Shown here: positions 50,642 through 58,844 of the stretch, one piece after another
Numbering within the stretch: the stretch's first letter is position 1
How the letters are laid out: each line of letters begins with the position of its first letter
Source: Acidobacteriota bacterium
GTDB taxonomy: Bacteria > Acidobacteriota > Terriglobia > Terriglobales > Acidobacteriaceae
Direction: 5' to 3'
DNA length: 58,844 nucleotides
Assembly (NCBI GenBank): GCA_021836865.1
Contig: JAKBHH010000011.1
Span: 1-58,844 of the forward strand
Translations under genes and position numbers: made by a program
Notes under the pieces: model-generated
Told to the model about the DNA's origin: nothing
Database searches by the model: none
The model's input: the letters and a program-made list of their open reading frames with translations, nothing else

Positions 50642-52168
50642 CTATCGCGGCAACTGCGTCGTATCCCAGCCACCGCCCAGTGCACGCACCAGGCTCACGC
50701 TGGACGCGAATTGACGGGTCTGCAGATCAATGGCGGTGCGCTGGTTCTGCAAGAGCGCGGCCTCGGCCGTCAGCACCTCGAGATAGCTGGTCACGCCGCC
50801 CTTGTAGCGCTGGTTTGACAGGTCAAACGACTGTTGCGCCGCGGCAACAGCCCTCTGTTCCACCGTCGATTCCTGTTCGAGGATGCGCAGATTCGAGAGC
50901 TGGTCTTCGACATCCTGAAAGGCCACCAGCACCGTATTGCGATAATTGTTGGCCTGCGCCTCGTAGAGGTGCCGTGCCTGACTCGTAAGTGCGTGGCGCT
51001 GACCGGCGTCAAACAACAACTCCGTGGCCTGCGCGCCAAGTGACCACAGTGCGCTCGGCCCCTGAAGCCAGGTGCCTCCGTGCGTGCTTTCAAAGCCGCC
51101 TGTGCCGCCGATGCTGATGTTTGGATAGAAGGCGCTGATTGCAATGCCAATCTGGGCGTTGGCGGCGTCGGTCAGGCGCTCGGACGCGGCAATGTCGGGC
51201 CTGCGCTCGAGCAGCTGCGAGGGTACGCCGATCGGCACCTGCGGCAGCGCCTGATCGAGCGGCGTGGGCGGAATGGTGAACTTGGAAAGGTCATAGTTTG
51301 CCAGCGTGCCAATCGCATGCTCGTACTGCGCACGCGCTTCACCCACATCCACAAGCTGCGCGCGCACGGTCTCCAGTTGGGTTTGCGCCTGCGCTACATC
51401 GACTGCCGTGGCCACGCCCCCCTCCAGCAGGCGTTGCGTGAGTTGCAGCTGGCCCTCCAGATTGGTTACCGTGGACTGCAGGAGCTGCACCTGCGCATCG
51501 AGGCCGCGCAACTCGAAGTAGGCCGTAGCCATTTCGGCATGCAGCGCAAGATCCACCGTCGCAGCATCGGCTGCGCTAGCCTGCGCTGAGGCGCGTGTCG
51601 CCTCCACCGTGCGGCGGATGCGTCCAAAGAAGTCCGGCTCCCAACTTGCCTGACCCGCCAACACCAGGTCGTTGTAACTTGTGGAACCGCTCACAGAGCT
51701 AAACGGGCGGTTGGACGAGAGCTTTTGATGCGTGAACGATGGCCCAGCTGAAAGCGTGGGATAGAACAATGACCGCGCCGCTGCAATCTGATCCCGCGCG
51801 GCAAGATAGGTCTCTATCGCGCTGCGCAGGCTTGGATTCTCGGTAGCGATGCGGTCTTCCAGCCGGTTGAGCTGCGGATCGTGATAGATCTCCCACCAGT
51901 TGCCGCGCAGCATTCCATCCGACGGCGACGCTGGTTGCCAGTTGCCGCCAGGCGGGTTGGGCGGCGGTGCCACTGCCGTTGCGCCGGTCTCTTTGTAGGC
52001 CGCCGGCGCCTGATACGCAGGGCGGTTGTAGTTCGGCCCAACCGCTTTGCAGCCGGCCAACAGCGCAAGCGCACCCAGTACAAGCAGCGCAATAACCTTC
52101 CCATCGCGTGCATCCCACGGGGATTTTGCCCGTCGGCACTTCGCGGAGTCTTCGGCCCGTCTCCGCAT
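50642..52168 (-). CDS. RND efflux outer-membrane factor (NodT/TolC family lipoprotein)
   Basis: 508 aa. The ATG lies 2 nt after the adaptor stop. The lipobox LALLAGC (Cys near residue 40) marks a lipoprotein with an unusually long n-region. The rest is the duplicated helical-hairpin/beta-strand fold of TolC-like outer-membrane efflux proteins, with YNRPAYQAPAAYKE, QLLERRPDIAASERLTDAAN and ISAFYPNISIGG. It forms the exit duct of the tripartite pump encoded with 52171-53397 and 53696-57019. Confidence 0.93.
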   Translation of the reverse strand: MRRRAEDSAKCRRAKSPWDARDGKVIALLVLGALALLAGCKAVGPNYNRPAYQAPAAYKETGATAVAPPPNPPGGNWQPASPSDGMLRGNWWEIYHDPQLNRLEDRIATENPSLRSAIETYLAARDQIAAARSLFYPTLSAGPSFTHQKLSSNRPFSSVSGSTSYNDLVLAGQASWEPDFFGRIRRTVEATRASAQASAADAATVDLALHAEMATAYFELRGLDAQVQLLQSTVTNLEGQLQLTQRLLEGGVATAVDVAQAQTQLETVRAQLVDVGEARAQYEHAIGTLANYDLSKFTIPPTPLDQALPQVPIGVPSQLLERRPDIAASERLTDAANAQIGIAISAFYPNISIGGTGGFESTHGGTWLQGPSALWSLGAQATELLFDAGQRHALTSQARHLYEAQANNYRNTVLVAFQDVEDQLSNLRILEQESTVEQRAVAAAQQSFDLSNQRYKGGVTSYLEVLTAEAALLQNQRTAIDLQTRQFASSVSLVRALGGGWDTTQLPR

Positions 52169-52170
52169 CG

Positions 52171-53397
52171 TTAGTGGTCCCCCTGCCCAGCAGCCTGCCC
52201 GGCGCTTACCGGCATAACGATCTCCCCCTCGATCAAGGAGTCGGGCGGATCCTGAATCACCTTGTCATTCGCCGTCAGTCCACTTACGATCTGCACGTTG
52301 GCGCCGTCGTCCTCGCCGACCACCACATGCACCAGGTGCGCCACGTTGCCGTGAACCAGAGTGCCCAGCTGCAACCCTTCACGACGGAAGATCAGCGCGG
52401 CGGCAGGCACAATAAACGTTGGTGTGCCTTGCGGCGCCTTGAAGTGCACCTGCGCCAGGGCGCCCGGCATCAGTTCGCCGCCGTGGTTGTCTACATCCAC
52501 TTCCACCAGCAGCGTGCGGCTCGTAGGGTCAATTGCATCGGACGTGCGCACCAGCGTTCCCTGATACACCTTGCCGGGATGCTCCGGGAAGGTCAGGTCA
52601 ATCTTCGCGCCCGTCTTTGCGCTTTGCGAATACATCTGCGGAACATTGGTATACACGCGCAGCGTTTGCAGCGCCTGCATGTGGAACAGCTCCTTCCCCG
52701 CTCCCTGGTCAATCAACTGGCCTGTGTCGATGTTGCGCGCCGTCACCACACCGTCAAAGGGCGCATACACTTTCTCAAACGACTGCAGCTCTGTCAGTCT
52801 CTGCACATTTGCTTCTGCGGAGTGCACGGCCGCCGCCGTGGCCGCGGCCTGGCTCACAAAGGTATCCGCGTCCTGTCGCGAGACGGCATTCGTCTTGACC
52901 AGCCCGGAGTAGCGGTCGGCCTGGATCTTCGCGATGCTGGCGTTGGCCTGCGCGGTGCCCAGGTCAGCCTGCGCCTGGTGCAGTTGCTGGTCAATCTCCG
53001 GCGTGTCAATCACCGCCAACAGCGCGCCCTTTTTCACCCGCGCTCCGATATCGTAGTACCAGTGGACCAGATACCCGTTGGTGCGCGCATAGATCGGTGA
53101 GTCGGTGTAGGCCGTCACGTTGCCGGGCAGGACAAAGCTAGTTACCGGCGCGCCCGGCTTGGCCGGCAACGCAATCACGGTCGGCGGCGCCAGGTCAGTC
53201 GTCGTTCGCGCCAGCACCTTGTCGCCGTGCATGCGACTCAGAATGCCGAGTCCCGCAAAGATAAGCGCGGCAATCGCGACAATGACCAGGCCCACCAATG
53301 CGATACGCGGAGAGATGGAAGTCCCGACCGGCGCCCTCTCATGCTCCTGCGACGTGGTCTGTGCCGCTTTTGGGTTCGGGTTGGATGCGTTATTCAT
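52171..53397 (-). CDS. RND efflux periplasmic adaptor (membrane fusion protein)
   Basis: 408 aa; GGAG lies 8 nt before the ATG. One N-terminal membrane segment (IALVGLVIVAIAALIFAGLG) precedes a lipoyl/barrel-sandwich domain (ARTNGYLVHWYYDIGARVKK, VYAPFDGVVTARNIDTGQLI), a coiled-coil hairpin, and beta-barrel and membrane-proximal domains. It links the inner-membrane permease and the outer-membrane factor. Its ribosome binding site lies just downstream (in transcription order) of the MITE-like element. Confidence 0.94.
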   Translation of the reverse strand: MNNASNPNPKAAQTTSQEHERAPVGTSISPRIALVGLVIVAIAALIFAGLGILSRMHGDKVLARTTTDLAPPTVIALPAKPGAPVTSFVLPGNVTAYTDSPIYARTNGYLVHWYYDIGARVKKGALLAVIDTPEIDQQLHQAQADLGTAQANASIAKIQADRYSGLVKTNAVSRQDADTFVSQAAATAAAVHSAEANVQRLTELQSFEKVYAPFDGVVTARNIDTGQLIDQGAGKELFHMQALQTLRVYTNVPQMYSQSAKTGAKIDLTFPEHPGKVYQGTLVRTSDAIDPTSRTLLVEVDVDNHGGELMPGALAQVHFKAPQGTPTFIVPAAALIFRREGLQLGTLVHGNVAHLVHVVVGEDDGANVQIVSGLTANDKVIQDPPDSLIEGEIVMPVSAGQAAGQGDH

Positions 53398-53427
53398 TCA
53401 AGCTGCTCCAAATCAACTTTCTGTGGC

Positions 53428-53699
53428 CTAGGGCCTGTTCACACTACCAGGGCGGATGGCGTTGCGAGCGAAAATGGGGCCAGACGAAGCCGGGCCCGAA
53501 GGCTGTGGCGGGTCCACCGTCGAGGGCGAGAATGAAGTATGGCCCCATTTTCGCCGCAACCCGAAGGGCCGGGACCAATTTTCCCGATTTCTGCGTCGAT
53601 CGTCGCTAGCAGACACCCGGTATGCGTCACTCCTCACTCCTTGAACTCGAAAAAATTGGCTCCCGGCGCCACCGCCCTGGTAGTGTGAACAGACCCTAG
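53428..53699. mobile_element. MITE-like element with 28-bp terminal inverted repeats
   Basis: A 272-bp segment bounded by 28-bp inverted repeats (53428-53455 and 53672-53699) that differ at one base, each beginning CTAGGG and containing GTTCACACTACCAGGGCGG. After a 1-nt bulge the match continues for 5 more bases. A second, nested inverted repeat (about 53461-53482 and 53540-53560, sharing GCGAAAATGGGGCCA or close) brings the arms together. The termini share CTAG, compatible with a TA or CTAG target duplication as used by IS630/Tc1-like elements. There is no transposase frame. It sits between the RND permease and adaptor genes, and its right repeat contains the permease stop codon. Confidence 0.7.
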
Positions 53700-56600
53700 T
53701 CAAACTCGTCAAAGGCCGCTGCGGAGTGGCCGCGATGCGGCGTCTTGCCTCGGCGCTCGGTCCAGCCATGCACAAGCGCGAAAAATGCAGGAACAAAGAA
53801 GAGGGTCGCCACGGTGGCCAACAGGAGTCCGCCAATCACAGCGCGGCCGAGCGGCGCATTCTGCTCACCACCATCGCCCATGCCCAGTGCCATCGGCACC
53901 ATACCGATAATCATGGCCAGCGCCGTCATCAGCACCGGGCGCAGGCGCACAAAGCCCGCATTGAGCGCGGCCTGGCGCGCATCGCCCACCAGGATATCCA
54001 ACTGCTCACGGGCAAAGCTCACCACAAGAATCGAGTTGGCCGTGGCCACGCCCATGCACATGATGGCGCCGGTAAGCGCAGGCACGCTCAACCGAGTTCC
54101 CGTCAGGAACAAAAACCACACAATGCCGGCGAGCGCCGCAGGCAGCGCGGAGATGATCAGAAACGGATCAAGCCATGACTGGAAGTTGACCACAATGAGC
54201 AGGTAGACGAGAAGGATCGAAAAGACGAGCCCTCCGAGCAGGCCTACATAGGACTTGTTCATCGTTTCGCTCTCGCCGCGCAGCGTAAAGTGCGAGCCGC
54301 GCGGCAGGTCGGCTTGGTGCTTCGCGATGATCTTCTCCATCGCGCGTGTCACCGTGCCCAGATCGGTCCCATTCACATTGGCATAAATGTCCAACACCGG
54401 TTGAATGTCATAGTGGCTCACCGTGCCCAGTTCGGCGCCGGGCACAATATGCACCACATTGCCCAGCACCTGCACCGGTGCTGCCGCGCCCGGCGCAGCG
54501 GTCGCGGGCGATCCCGGCATGGCCGTCGTCGCAGCTGCGGTTGCGCTGCCCGGCGCCGCTCCTGGGGCGCCTGTAGCCGCTGCCGTAGCGGTTGGCACAA
54601 CTGCATTGGGGCTCGTGATCGGCATGCTGTTCAGCGCGGCCAGCGTGTCTAGTCCATATTGCGGGGCCTGCACGGCAATGTTGTAGCTCACGCCATTGTG
54701 CGGATCCAGAAAGAATGTCGGCGCGGTCTGGAAGCTGCCGCTCAAGGTCACCAGCAGGCTCGATATCACGTTGGATTGCGTCAGGCCCAGGTCGCGCGCC
54801 CGCGTGCGATCCACATCTACCGTAAAGTTGGGTAGATTGAACGGCTGCTGGATGCGCGCATCCGCTACGCCGGGTACGTAACGCACTTCGTTCAGCAGGC
54901 GCTCCGCCACGGCTCGATCGCCGTAGAGGTTCGGTCCCACAATCTGGATATCGATGGGCGCGGAAAGCCCGAAATTCAAAATCTGCGAAACGATGTCCAC
55001 CGGCAGCATGTAGAAAGTCACGCCGGGATACTGGTCGGCGAGCACCTCGCGCAGCTTGTTCACATAGGCATCTGTCGAGTGGTGGTCTTTGGTCAGTTGC
55101 ACCTGAATATCGGCGTCCGACGTCCCCACCGGGGCGGAATTGGAATAGGACAGATTGAGCCCCGAATAGGGCAAGCCGATGTTGTCCACGATCGTGACGA
55201 TTTCGCTGGCGGGAATCTGCTGACGGATCGTCGTGTCGATGTGGTCGCAGAGCGCGGCTGTCTCTTCAATGCGCATGCCGGTGTGTGCGCGCACGTGCAG
55301 CTTGAACTGTCCCGAATCAACCGACGGAAAGAAATCCTGCCCGAGCCACGGTCCAAGCGCGCCCACCGACACAACCGCAAAAGCCAGAAACACGATGAGA
55401 AAGGCCCGCGCATGATCCACGCATAAGGTCAGCAGGCCAAGATAAAAGCGGCGAAACCTCTCAAACCCCGTCTCGAAGGCAACCTGGAAAAGCGTGAAGG
55501 GATTGCGGCTGGCGCGCTTTCGTGCCTCGCTGGCATCGTCGTGCTCATGCAGCATGTACTTGGCCATCGTGGGGACCAGTGTCCGCGAGAGCAGATAGCT
55601 GGCCAGCATGGCAAAGACCACCGCCTCGGCCATGGGCACAAACAGATAGCGCGCCACGCCGCTCAGGAAGAACATGGGCACAAACACAATGCAGATAGAC
55701 AGCGTGGAGACCAGCGCAGGCACGGCAATCTGCGCCGAGCCATCCAGGATCGATTGCTCCAGTTCCTTGCCCGACTCAAGATTGCGGTTGATATTCTCGA
55801 TCGCGACCGTAGCGTCATCCACCAGGATGCCGACCGCCAGCGCCATGCCGCCCAGCGTCATGATATTGATGGTCTCGTGCAGGATGGCCAGCACGATCAA
55901 TGAGCACAGGATCGAAAGCGGAATGGAGACGGCGATAATAATTGTCGAGCGCCAACTGCCGAGAAAGACCAGAATCATGATCGCGGTCAGGCAGGCTGCG
56001 ATGATCGCCTCGCGCACGACTCCGTCGATCGCGCTGCGCACAAAGATGGACTGGTCCGACAGGGGGTTGATGCGAAGCGTAGGCGGCAACTGCCCTTTCA
56101 CCATCGCCAGCTTGTCGCGCACGCCCGAGATGATGTCCAGGGTTGAAGCCGATCCGGTCTTCAAAATGCTCATCAGGACGGCGCGGCGGCCGTCCACGCG
56201 CACAATGTTGGTCTGGGGCGGATAGCCGTCGCGCACGTGCGCCACGTCGCGGATGTAAATCACGGTGCCATTTACAGCGCGGATCGGCAGGTTGTTGAGT
56301 TCCTCGACGACGGAGGGCGCTGAGTTGGACTCGACGATGTATTCAAAGCGGTCAATCTTGATCGTGCCCGTAGGGACGATCAGATTCTGCGCGGAGACTG
56401 CGTTCACCACATCGGCCGCAGAAAGGCCCTTGGACTGCAAGGCCGCCAGGTCGATATCCACCTGAATCTGCCTCACCTTGCCGCCGTAGGGAAAAGGCGT
56501 CTGTGCGCCCTCCACCGTGGCCAACTGGGTGCGGATGTTGTTCATGGCCAGATCGTTCAACTGCTGCTCATTCAGTCCCTGCCCGCTCAGACCCAACTGC

Positions 56601-57019
56601 AGCACGGGCACACTGGCCGCGTTGTACTGGATCATGAACGGCGGATTGATGCCCGGCGGCATCGCGCGCAGCATCGCCTGATCGATGGCGTCTACCTGGG
56701 CCACGGCGGAAGCGATGTTGACATGCGGCTGAAAAAATATCTTGATCACCGCCACGCCGTTCAGCGACTGCGACTCGATGTGCTCAATGTCGTTGACCGT
56801 GGTCGTCATGCCGCGCTCGCTGTTGTACACGATGCGCGTCGACATCTCCTGTGCGGAGAGGCCGGTAAAATTCCACACCACCGAGACGACGGGGATGTCG
56901 ATATTCGGAAAAATATCCGTCGGCATCGAAAGGATGCTGTACACGCCGACGATCAGAATTAAAAGCGCGAAGACGACAAATGTATAAGGCCGCCGCAGCG
57001 CAAGCCGAACAATCCACAT
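53696..57019 (-). CDS. RND multidrug efflux permease (HAE1/AcrB-like)
   Basis: 1107 aa; inner-membrane proton-driven pump. The N-terminal helix MWIVRLALRRPYTFVVFALL and the AcrB-like repeats, with transmembrane motifs such as GGMALAVGILVDDATVAIEN and ALPAALAGIVWFLFL, are clear, with two large periplasmic porter domains. An insert of roughly 45 residues rich in Ala, Pro, Thr and Gly (about residues 800-845) interrupts the second porter region and is not typical. The last codons end EFD-stop, where the stop lies in the inverted repeat of the MITE-like element, so the original C-terminus may have been altered. Order in the transcript is permease, adaptor, outer-membrane factor. Confidence 0.93.
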   Translation of the reverse strand: MWIVRLALRRPYTFVVFALLILIVGVYSILSMPTDIFPNIDIPVVSVVWNFTGLSAQEMSTRIVYNSERGMTTTVNDIEHIESQSLNGVAVIKIFFQPHVNIASAVAQVDAIDQAMLRAMPPGINPPFMIQYNAASVPVLQLGLSGQGLNEQQLNDLAMNNIRTQLATVEGAQTPFPYGGKVRQIQVDIDLAALQSKGLSAADVVNAVSAQNLIVPTGTIKIDRFEYIVESNSAPSVVEELNNLPIRAVNGTVIYIRDVAHVRDGYPPQTNIVRVDGRRAVLMSILKTGSASTLDIISGVRDKLAMVKGQLPPTLRINPLSDQSIFVRSAIDGVVREAIIAACLTAIMILVFLGSWRSTIIIAVSIPLSILCSLIVLAILHETINIMTLGGMALAVGILVDDATVAIENINRNLESGKELEQSILDGSAQIAVPALVSTLSICIVFVPMFFLSGVARYLFVPMAEAVVFAMLASYLLSRTLVPTMAKYMLHEHDDASEARKRASRNPFTLFQVAFETGFERFRRFYLGLLTLCVDHARAFLIVFLAFAVVSVGALGPWLGQDFFPSVDSGQFKLHVRAHTGMRIEETAALCDHIDTTIRQQIPASEIVTIVDNIGLPYSGLNLSYSNSAPVGTSDADIQVQLTKDHHSTDAYVNKLREVLADQYPGVTFYMLPVDIVSQILNFGLSAPIDIQIVGPNLYGDRAVAERLLNEVRYVPGVADARIQQPFNLPNFTVDVDRTRARDLGLTQSNVISSLLVTLSGSFQTAPTFFLDPHNGVSYNIAVQAPQYGLDTLAALNSMPITSPNAVVPTATAAATGAPGAAPGSATAAATTAMPGSPATAAPGAAAPVQVLGNVVHIVPGAELGTVSHYDIQPVLDIYANVNGTDLGTVTRAMEKIIAKHQADLPRGSHFTLRGESETMNKSYVGLLGGLVFSILLVYLLIVVNFQSWLDPFLIISALPAALAGIVWFLFLTGTRLSVPALTGAIMCMGVATANSILVVSFAREQLDILVGDARQAALNAGFVRLRPVLMTALAMIIGMVPMALGMGDGGEQNAPLGRAVIGGLLLATVATLFFVPAFFALVHGWTERRGKTPHRGHSAAAFDEFD

Positions 57020-57315
57020 AGACCGATACTCACTCCCGAGCTGGTTTGCCTGCGATCCGGATGCGAACCCAAAACGCGTTCGCAGGACGGCATGCGCGCA
57101 CTCGGATATCGAACAAACTGCGCCTCAACGGGTTCCAGAGTCAGACGCTTCCGGCAGGCTTGGCGGGAACGCCCGCCCCGTCGTCTTCTGTTCAAACGGA
57201 CTGCCACGCTTCAGAGGGATGCACCCTGTTCTCGGCAGTCGGTGATCAGGCAACTTGTGTTGGGAGCCCCGCCGCATCAACCGCAGCCACTCCAACTGTA
57301 TGCTGAATCTTAATG

Positions 57316-57352
57316 GTAGCCGAAGACCCGGCAGGTAGGCGAAAGCCCGGCA
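57316..57352. repeat. Imperfect 18-bp tandem repeat
   Basis: Two copies, GTAGCCGAAGACCCGGCA (57316-57333) and GTAGGCGAAAGCCCGGCA (57335-57352), match at 15 of 18 positions. The second copy forms the left arm of the adjoining hairpin. Confidence 0.55.
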
Positions 57353-57377
57353 TCCGCGCGGGCTCTTTTCCGCCTGC
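57331..57377 (+). terminator. Hairpin with following T run (terminator-like)
   Basis: GCAGG...GGCG and AGCCCG pair with CGGGCT and CGCCTGC to form an interrupted stem of about 16 bp. On the plus strand CTCTTTTCC lies within its right arm. Which transcript it would end is unclear: it lies about 140 nt downstream of the HAD-UbiA gene on the opposite strand. Confidence 0.3.
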
Positions 57378-57513
57378 TAAGGCCCTGTCCGCCTACATGC
57401 TAAGACGCATTGGCAAGCCCCCACGATGCAATTTGCGGCGGCAACCGTCTCATGATGCGAGGGTGTGAGAGTGCGCTCGAATCCCTTTGAGCCCACATGG
57501 AATCAGCCACTTC

Positions 57514-58844
57514 CTACGCTTGCGCGGCAAAGATGGCCACGGCCAGAACCCCCGCTCCTGCGATCAGGCTGATGGGGTCCCGCATGGCGAAGACCACAGG
57601 ATCGTCGTCCAGCTCGGCGCGCGAGGCAAGTAGCCAAACCCTGTGCAGCCAATAAAGGATGATGGGCACAATCAGCCAAAGCCGCCCGGGATGGCGGTAA
57701 AGTTCCGTCACATCGGGCCGGGCGATGTAGAGCATGAAAACCAGCACAGCGGCGTAGGCGCTTGCCGTCCCAAAGCTTCGAATCTGCTCCAGATCAGTAA
57801 CAAGGTAGCCCCTGCCATGCGCAGCCGTTGTTCCACGCTCGCGTAGATTCTCCAGTTCGCTGAATCGCTTGACCATGGCAAGGGAGAGAAACAGAAAGCT
57901 CGAGAAGCTTGCCAGCCAGTATGAAATATCCGTTGCGGTCGCTGCGCCGCCCGCCAGCAATCTAAGAGTGTAAAGTCCGGAAAGCAGCAGGACATCTACC
58001 ACCGCTAACTGCTTCAGATACAGCGTGTAGGATGTGGTGGCGAGAAGATACACTCCCAGCCAGATCCGGAAACCCACGGGCAGTAATGGCAGCAGGGCAC
58101 AGGCCGCCACCGCCAGAGAACAGGCCAGGACCAACCCGCCGGCCACGGACAGATCGCCCGACGCAAAGGGCCGGTGTCGCTTGGAAGGATGCCGCCTGTC
58201 GCTCTCGACATCCAGCATGTCGTTGACCAGGTAACTGGCAGAGGCGATAAAGCTGAAGCAGACAAACGCTCCAGCCAGTGCTGCAACCTTGACCGGCGTC
58301 ACCTTGTGGGACATCAAAAGCGGCGCCGCCAGCAGAATATTCTTGGCCCACTGATGCACTCGCAGCGCCTTCATGAGCACACGCCGGGTCGGCTGACGGT
58401 CCAGGAACACGCGAGAGATGGGCGTCCTGCGGAGCCATAAAGCCAGACGCAGGCCGACTGTCGGGTTGGCCACCATCGCTCGCTTCGCGTGGGTCAGCAG
58501 CACGAGGTCTGCGCGGGAGTTGCCGACGTAGTCGAATACTTCGAACGTCTGCTGAAGCCGTGCCAGCTTTCTGCCCGCCGTCAGGTTGGTTTCGCCATCG
58601 GTGGCAAGAACGCCATCAAACAACCCAAGATGCGCAGCAATCCGCTCCGCTACGGACGCGTCCGCGCCGGTTGCAAGGTAGATCTTTCGCCCCTGTTTCC
58701 GCTGCTCCTGCAGATCGTGCAGAAGTGCCGCGTTATAGGGCAACTGTGCAACGCTCAGCGGGGCGCGGCGCGCAACCTCAGTCTTGAGCCGCGCGCGCCC
58801 CCCGGCTGCCCACAGGAAGATCTTCCCGACGCCCAAGGGATTCT
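57514..58844 (-). CDS. HAD-like phosphatase fused to UbiA prenyltransferase (5' end outside window)
   Basis: The frame is open to the right edge, so the N-terminus is missing. The first ~130 visible residues are a HAD-type domain lacking its start motif (DxD is outside) but showing IYLATGADASVAERIAAHLG and DYVGNSRADL, the later HAD motifs. The rest is a UbiA membrane prenyltransferase with about eight hydrophobic helices and the metal/diphosphate-binding NDMLDVESDRRHPSKRHRP. This fusion resembles decaprenyl-phosphate phosphoribosyltransferase-like (DPPR synthase) and other UbiA enzymes of cell-envelope sugar-lipid synthesis. The actual acceptor is unknown. Confidence 0.88.
   Translation of the reverse strand, partial: NPLGVGKIFLWAAGGRARLKTEVARRAPLSVAQLPYNAALLHDLQEQRKQGRKIYLATGADASVAERIAAHLGLFDGVLATDGETNLTAGRKLARLQQTFEVFDYVGNSRADLVLLTHAKRAMVANPTVGLRLALWLRRTPISRVFLDRQPTRRVLMKALRVHQWAKNILLAAPLLMSHKVTPVKVAALAGAFVCFSFIASASYLVNDMLDVESDRRHPSKRHRPFASGDLSVAGGLVLACSLAVAACALLPLLPVGFRIWLGVYLLATTSYTLYLKQLAVVDVLLLSGLYTLRLLAGGAATATDISYWLASFSSFLFLSLAMVKRFSELENLRERGTTAAHGRGYLVTDLEQIRSFGTASAYAAVLVFMLYIARPDVTELYRHPGRLWLIVPIILYWLHRVWLLASRAELDDDPVVFAMRDPISLIAGAGVLAVAIFAAQA

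Larger units (their letters stand above)
57020..57513. other. About 490-bp intergenic region upstream of the RND operon
   Basis: No supported gene. It contains the hairpin and tandem repeat listed separately. Short frames on both strands lack ribosome binding sites. Confidence 0.4.

Noticed and set aside
53227-53630. Several overlapping frames of about 60-105 codons in and beside the RND operon gap
   Set aside because: They arise from the inverted repeats of the MITE-like element and the antisense of the adaptor gene. No transposase features.
57046-57313. Frames of 73-86 codons upstream of the RND permease
   Set aside because: No ribosome binding site, no recognisable protein character, and mutual overlap in different frames.

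Overview
The window looks like a chromosomal segment from an Acidobacteriota genome (Terriglobia/Acidobacteriaceae-like). The indications are high GC content, a relic of an ADOP-type (acidobacterial duplicated orphan permease) MacB-like permease at the left edge, a very large Oar-type TonB-dependent receptor with an N-terminal carboxypeptidase-regulatory domain, and several FG-GAP/ASPIC-UnbV and TPR proteins. No phage, CRISPR array, rRNA or intact transposase was seen. The genus is not resolvable from sequence alone.

Layout. 1-2100: decayed ADOP permease, two small proteins and tRNA-Ala(CGC). 2130-5320: heat-shock operon hrcA-grpE-dnaJ on the minus strand, with a consensus sigma70 promoter and only a half CIRCE operator. 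5356-30790: a large accessory locus with two divergent arms. The minus arm runs from a TonB receptor (11941-15732) through a TPR protein to two consecutive copies of a two-gene module: a Tat-exported alkaline-phosphatase-superfamily (DUF1501-like) protein followed by a signal-less protein of about 400-430 aa that I do not recognise. The plus arm is four genes: a 1278-aa mosaic (Tat, FG-GAP, ASPIC, redoxin-like, TPR), an 854-aa TPR protein and two FG-GAP/ASPIC proteins. The first three overlap by 4 nt. Beside it lie a Tat-exported GH2 glycosidase and a carboxypeptidase-regulatory/TPR fusion that is a paralogue of the TPR protein in the TonB arm. This is the best candidate for an undescribed system. 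I infer a surface/periplasmic apparatus for capture and processing of a polymer or other large substrate, with Tat as the export route.

31007-38743: mostly housekeeping genes (PAP2 phosphatase, gamma-carbonic-anhydrase-like protein, rpsU, zinc-ribbon protein, DinB-like protein, purD, miaA, dihydrolipoyl dehydrogenase). 38819-43107: a transglutaminase-like protein, then a compact type III polyketide cluster (PKS, methyltransferase, FAD oxidoreductase, DUF2147 protein) joined by overlapping start and stop codons. 43118-48329: thrS, then cysK-cysE separated by a perfect hairpin, then a PadR regulator with an HAAS/DUF1700-like membrane protein. 48419-50587: a secreted beta-helix glycosidase with PKD and PA14 domains. 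50642-57019: an RND efflux system (permease, adaptor, outer-membrane factor) interrupted between permease and adaptor by a 272-bp MITE-like element whose terminal repeat supplies the permease stop codon. 57514-58844: the 3' part of a HAD-UbiA fusion running off the window.

All calls come from reading the sequence and translated frames. Functions rest on recognised motifs and family knowledge; no database search was run. Start codons were chosen from visible ribosome binding sites where possible.
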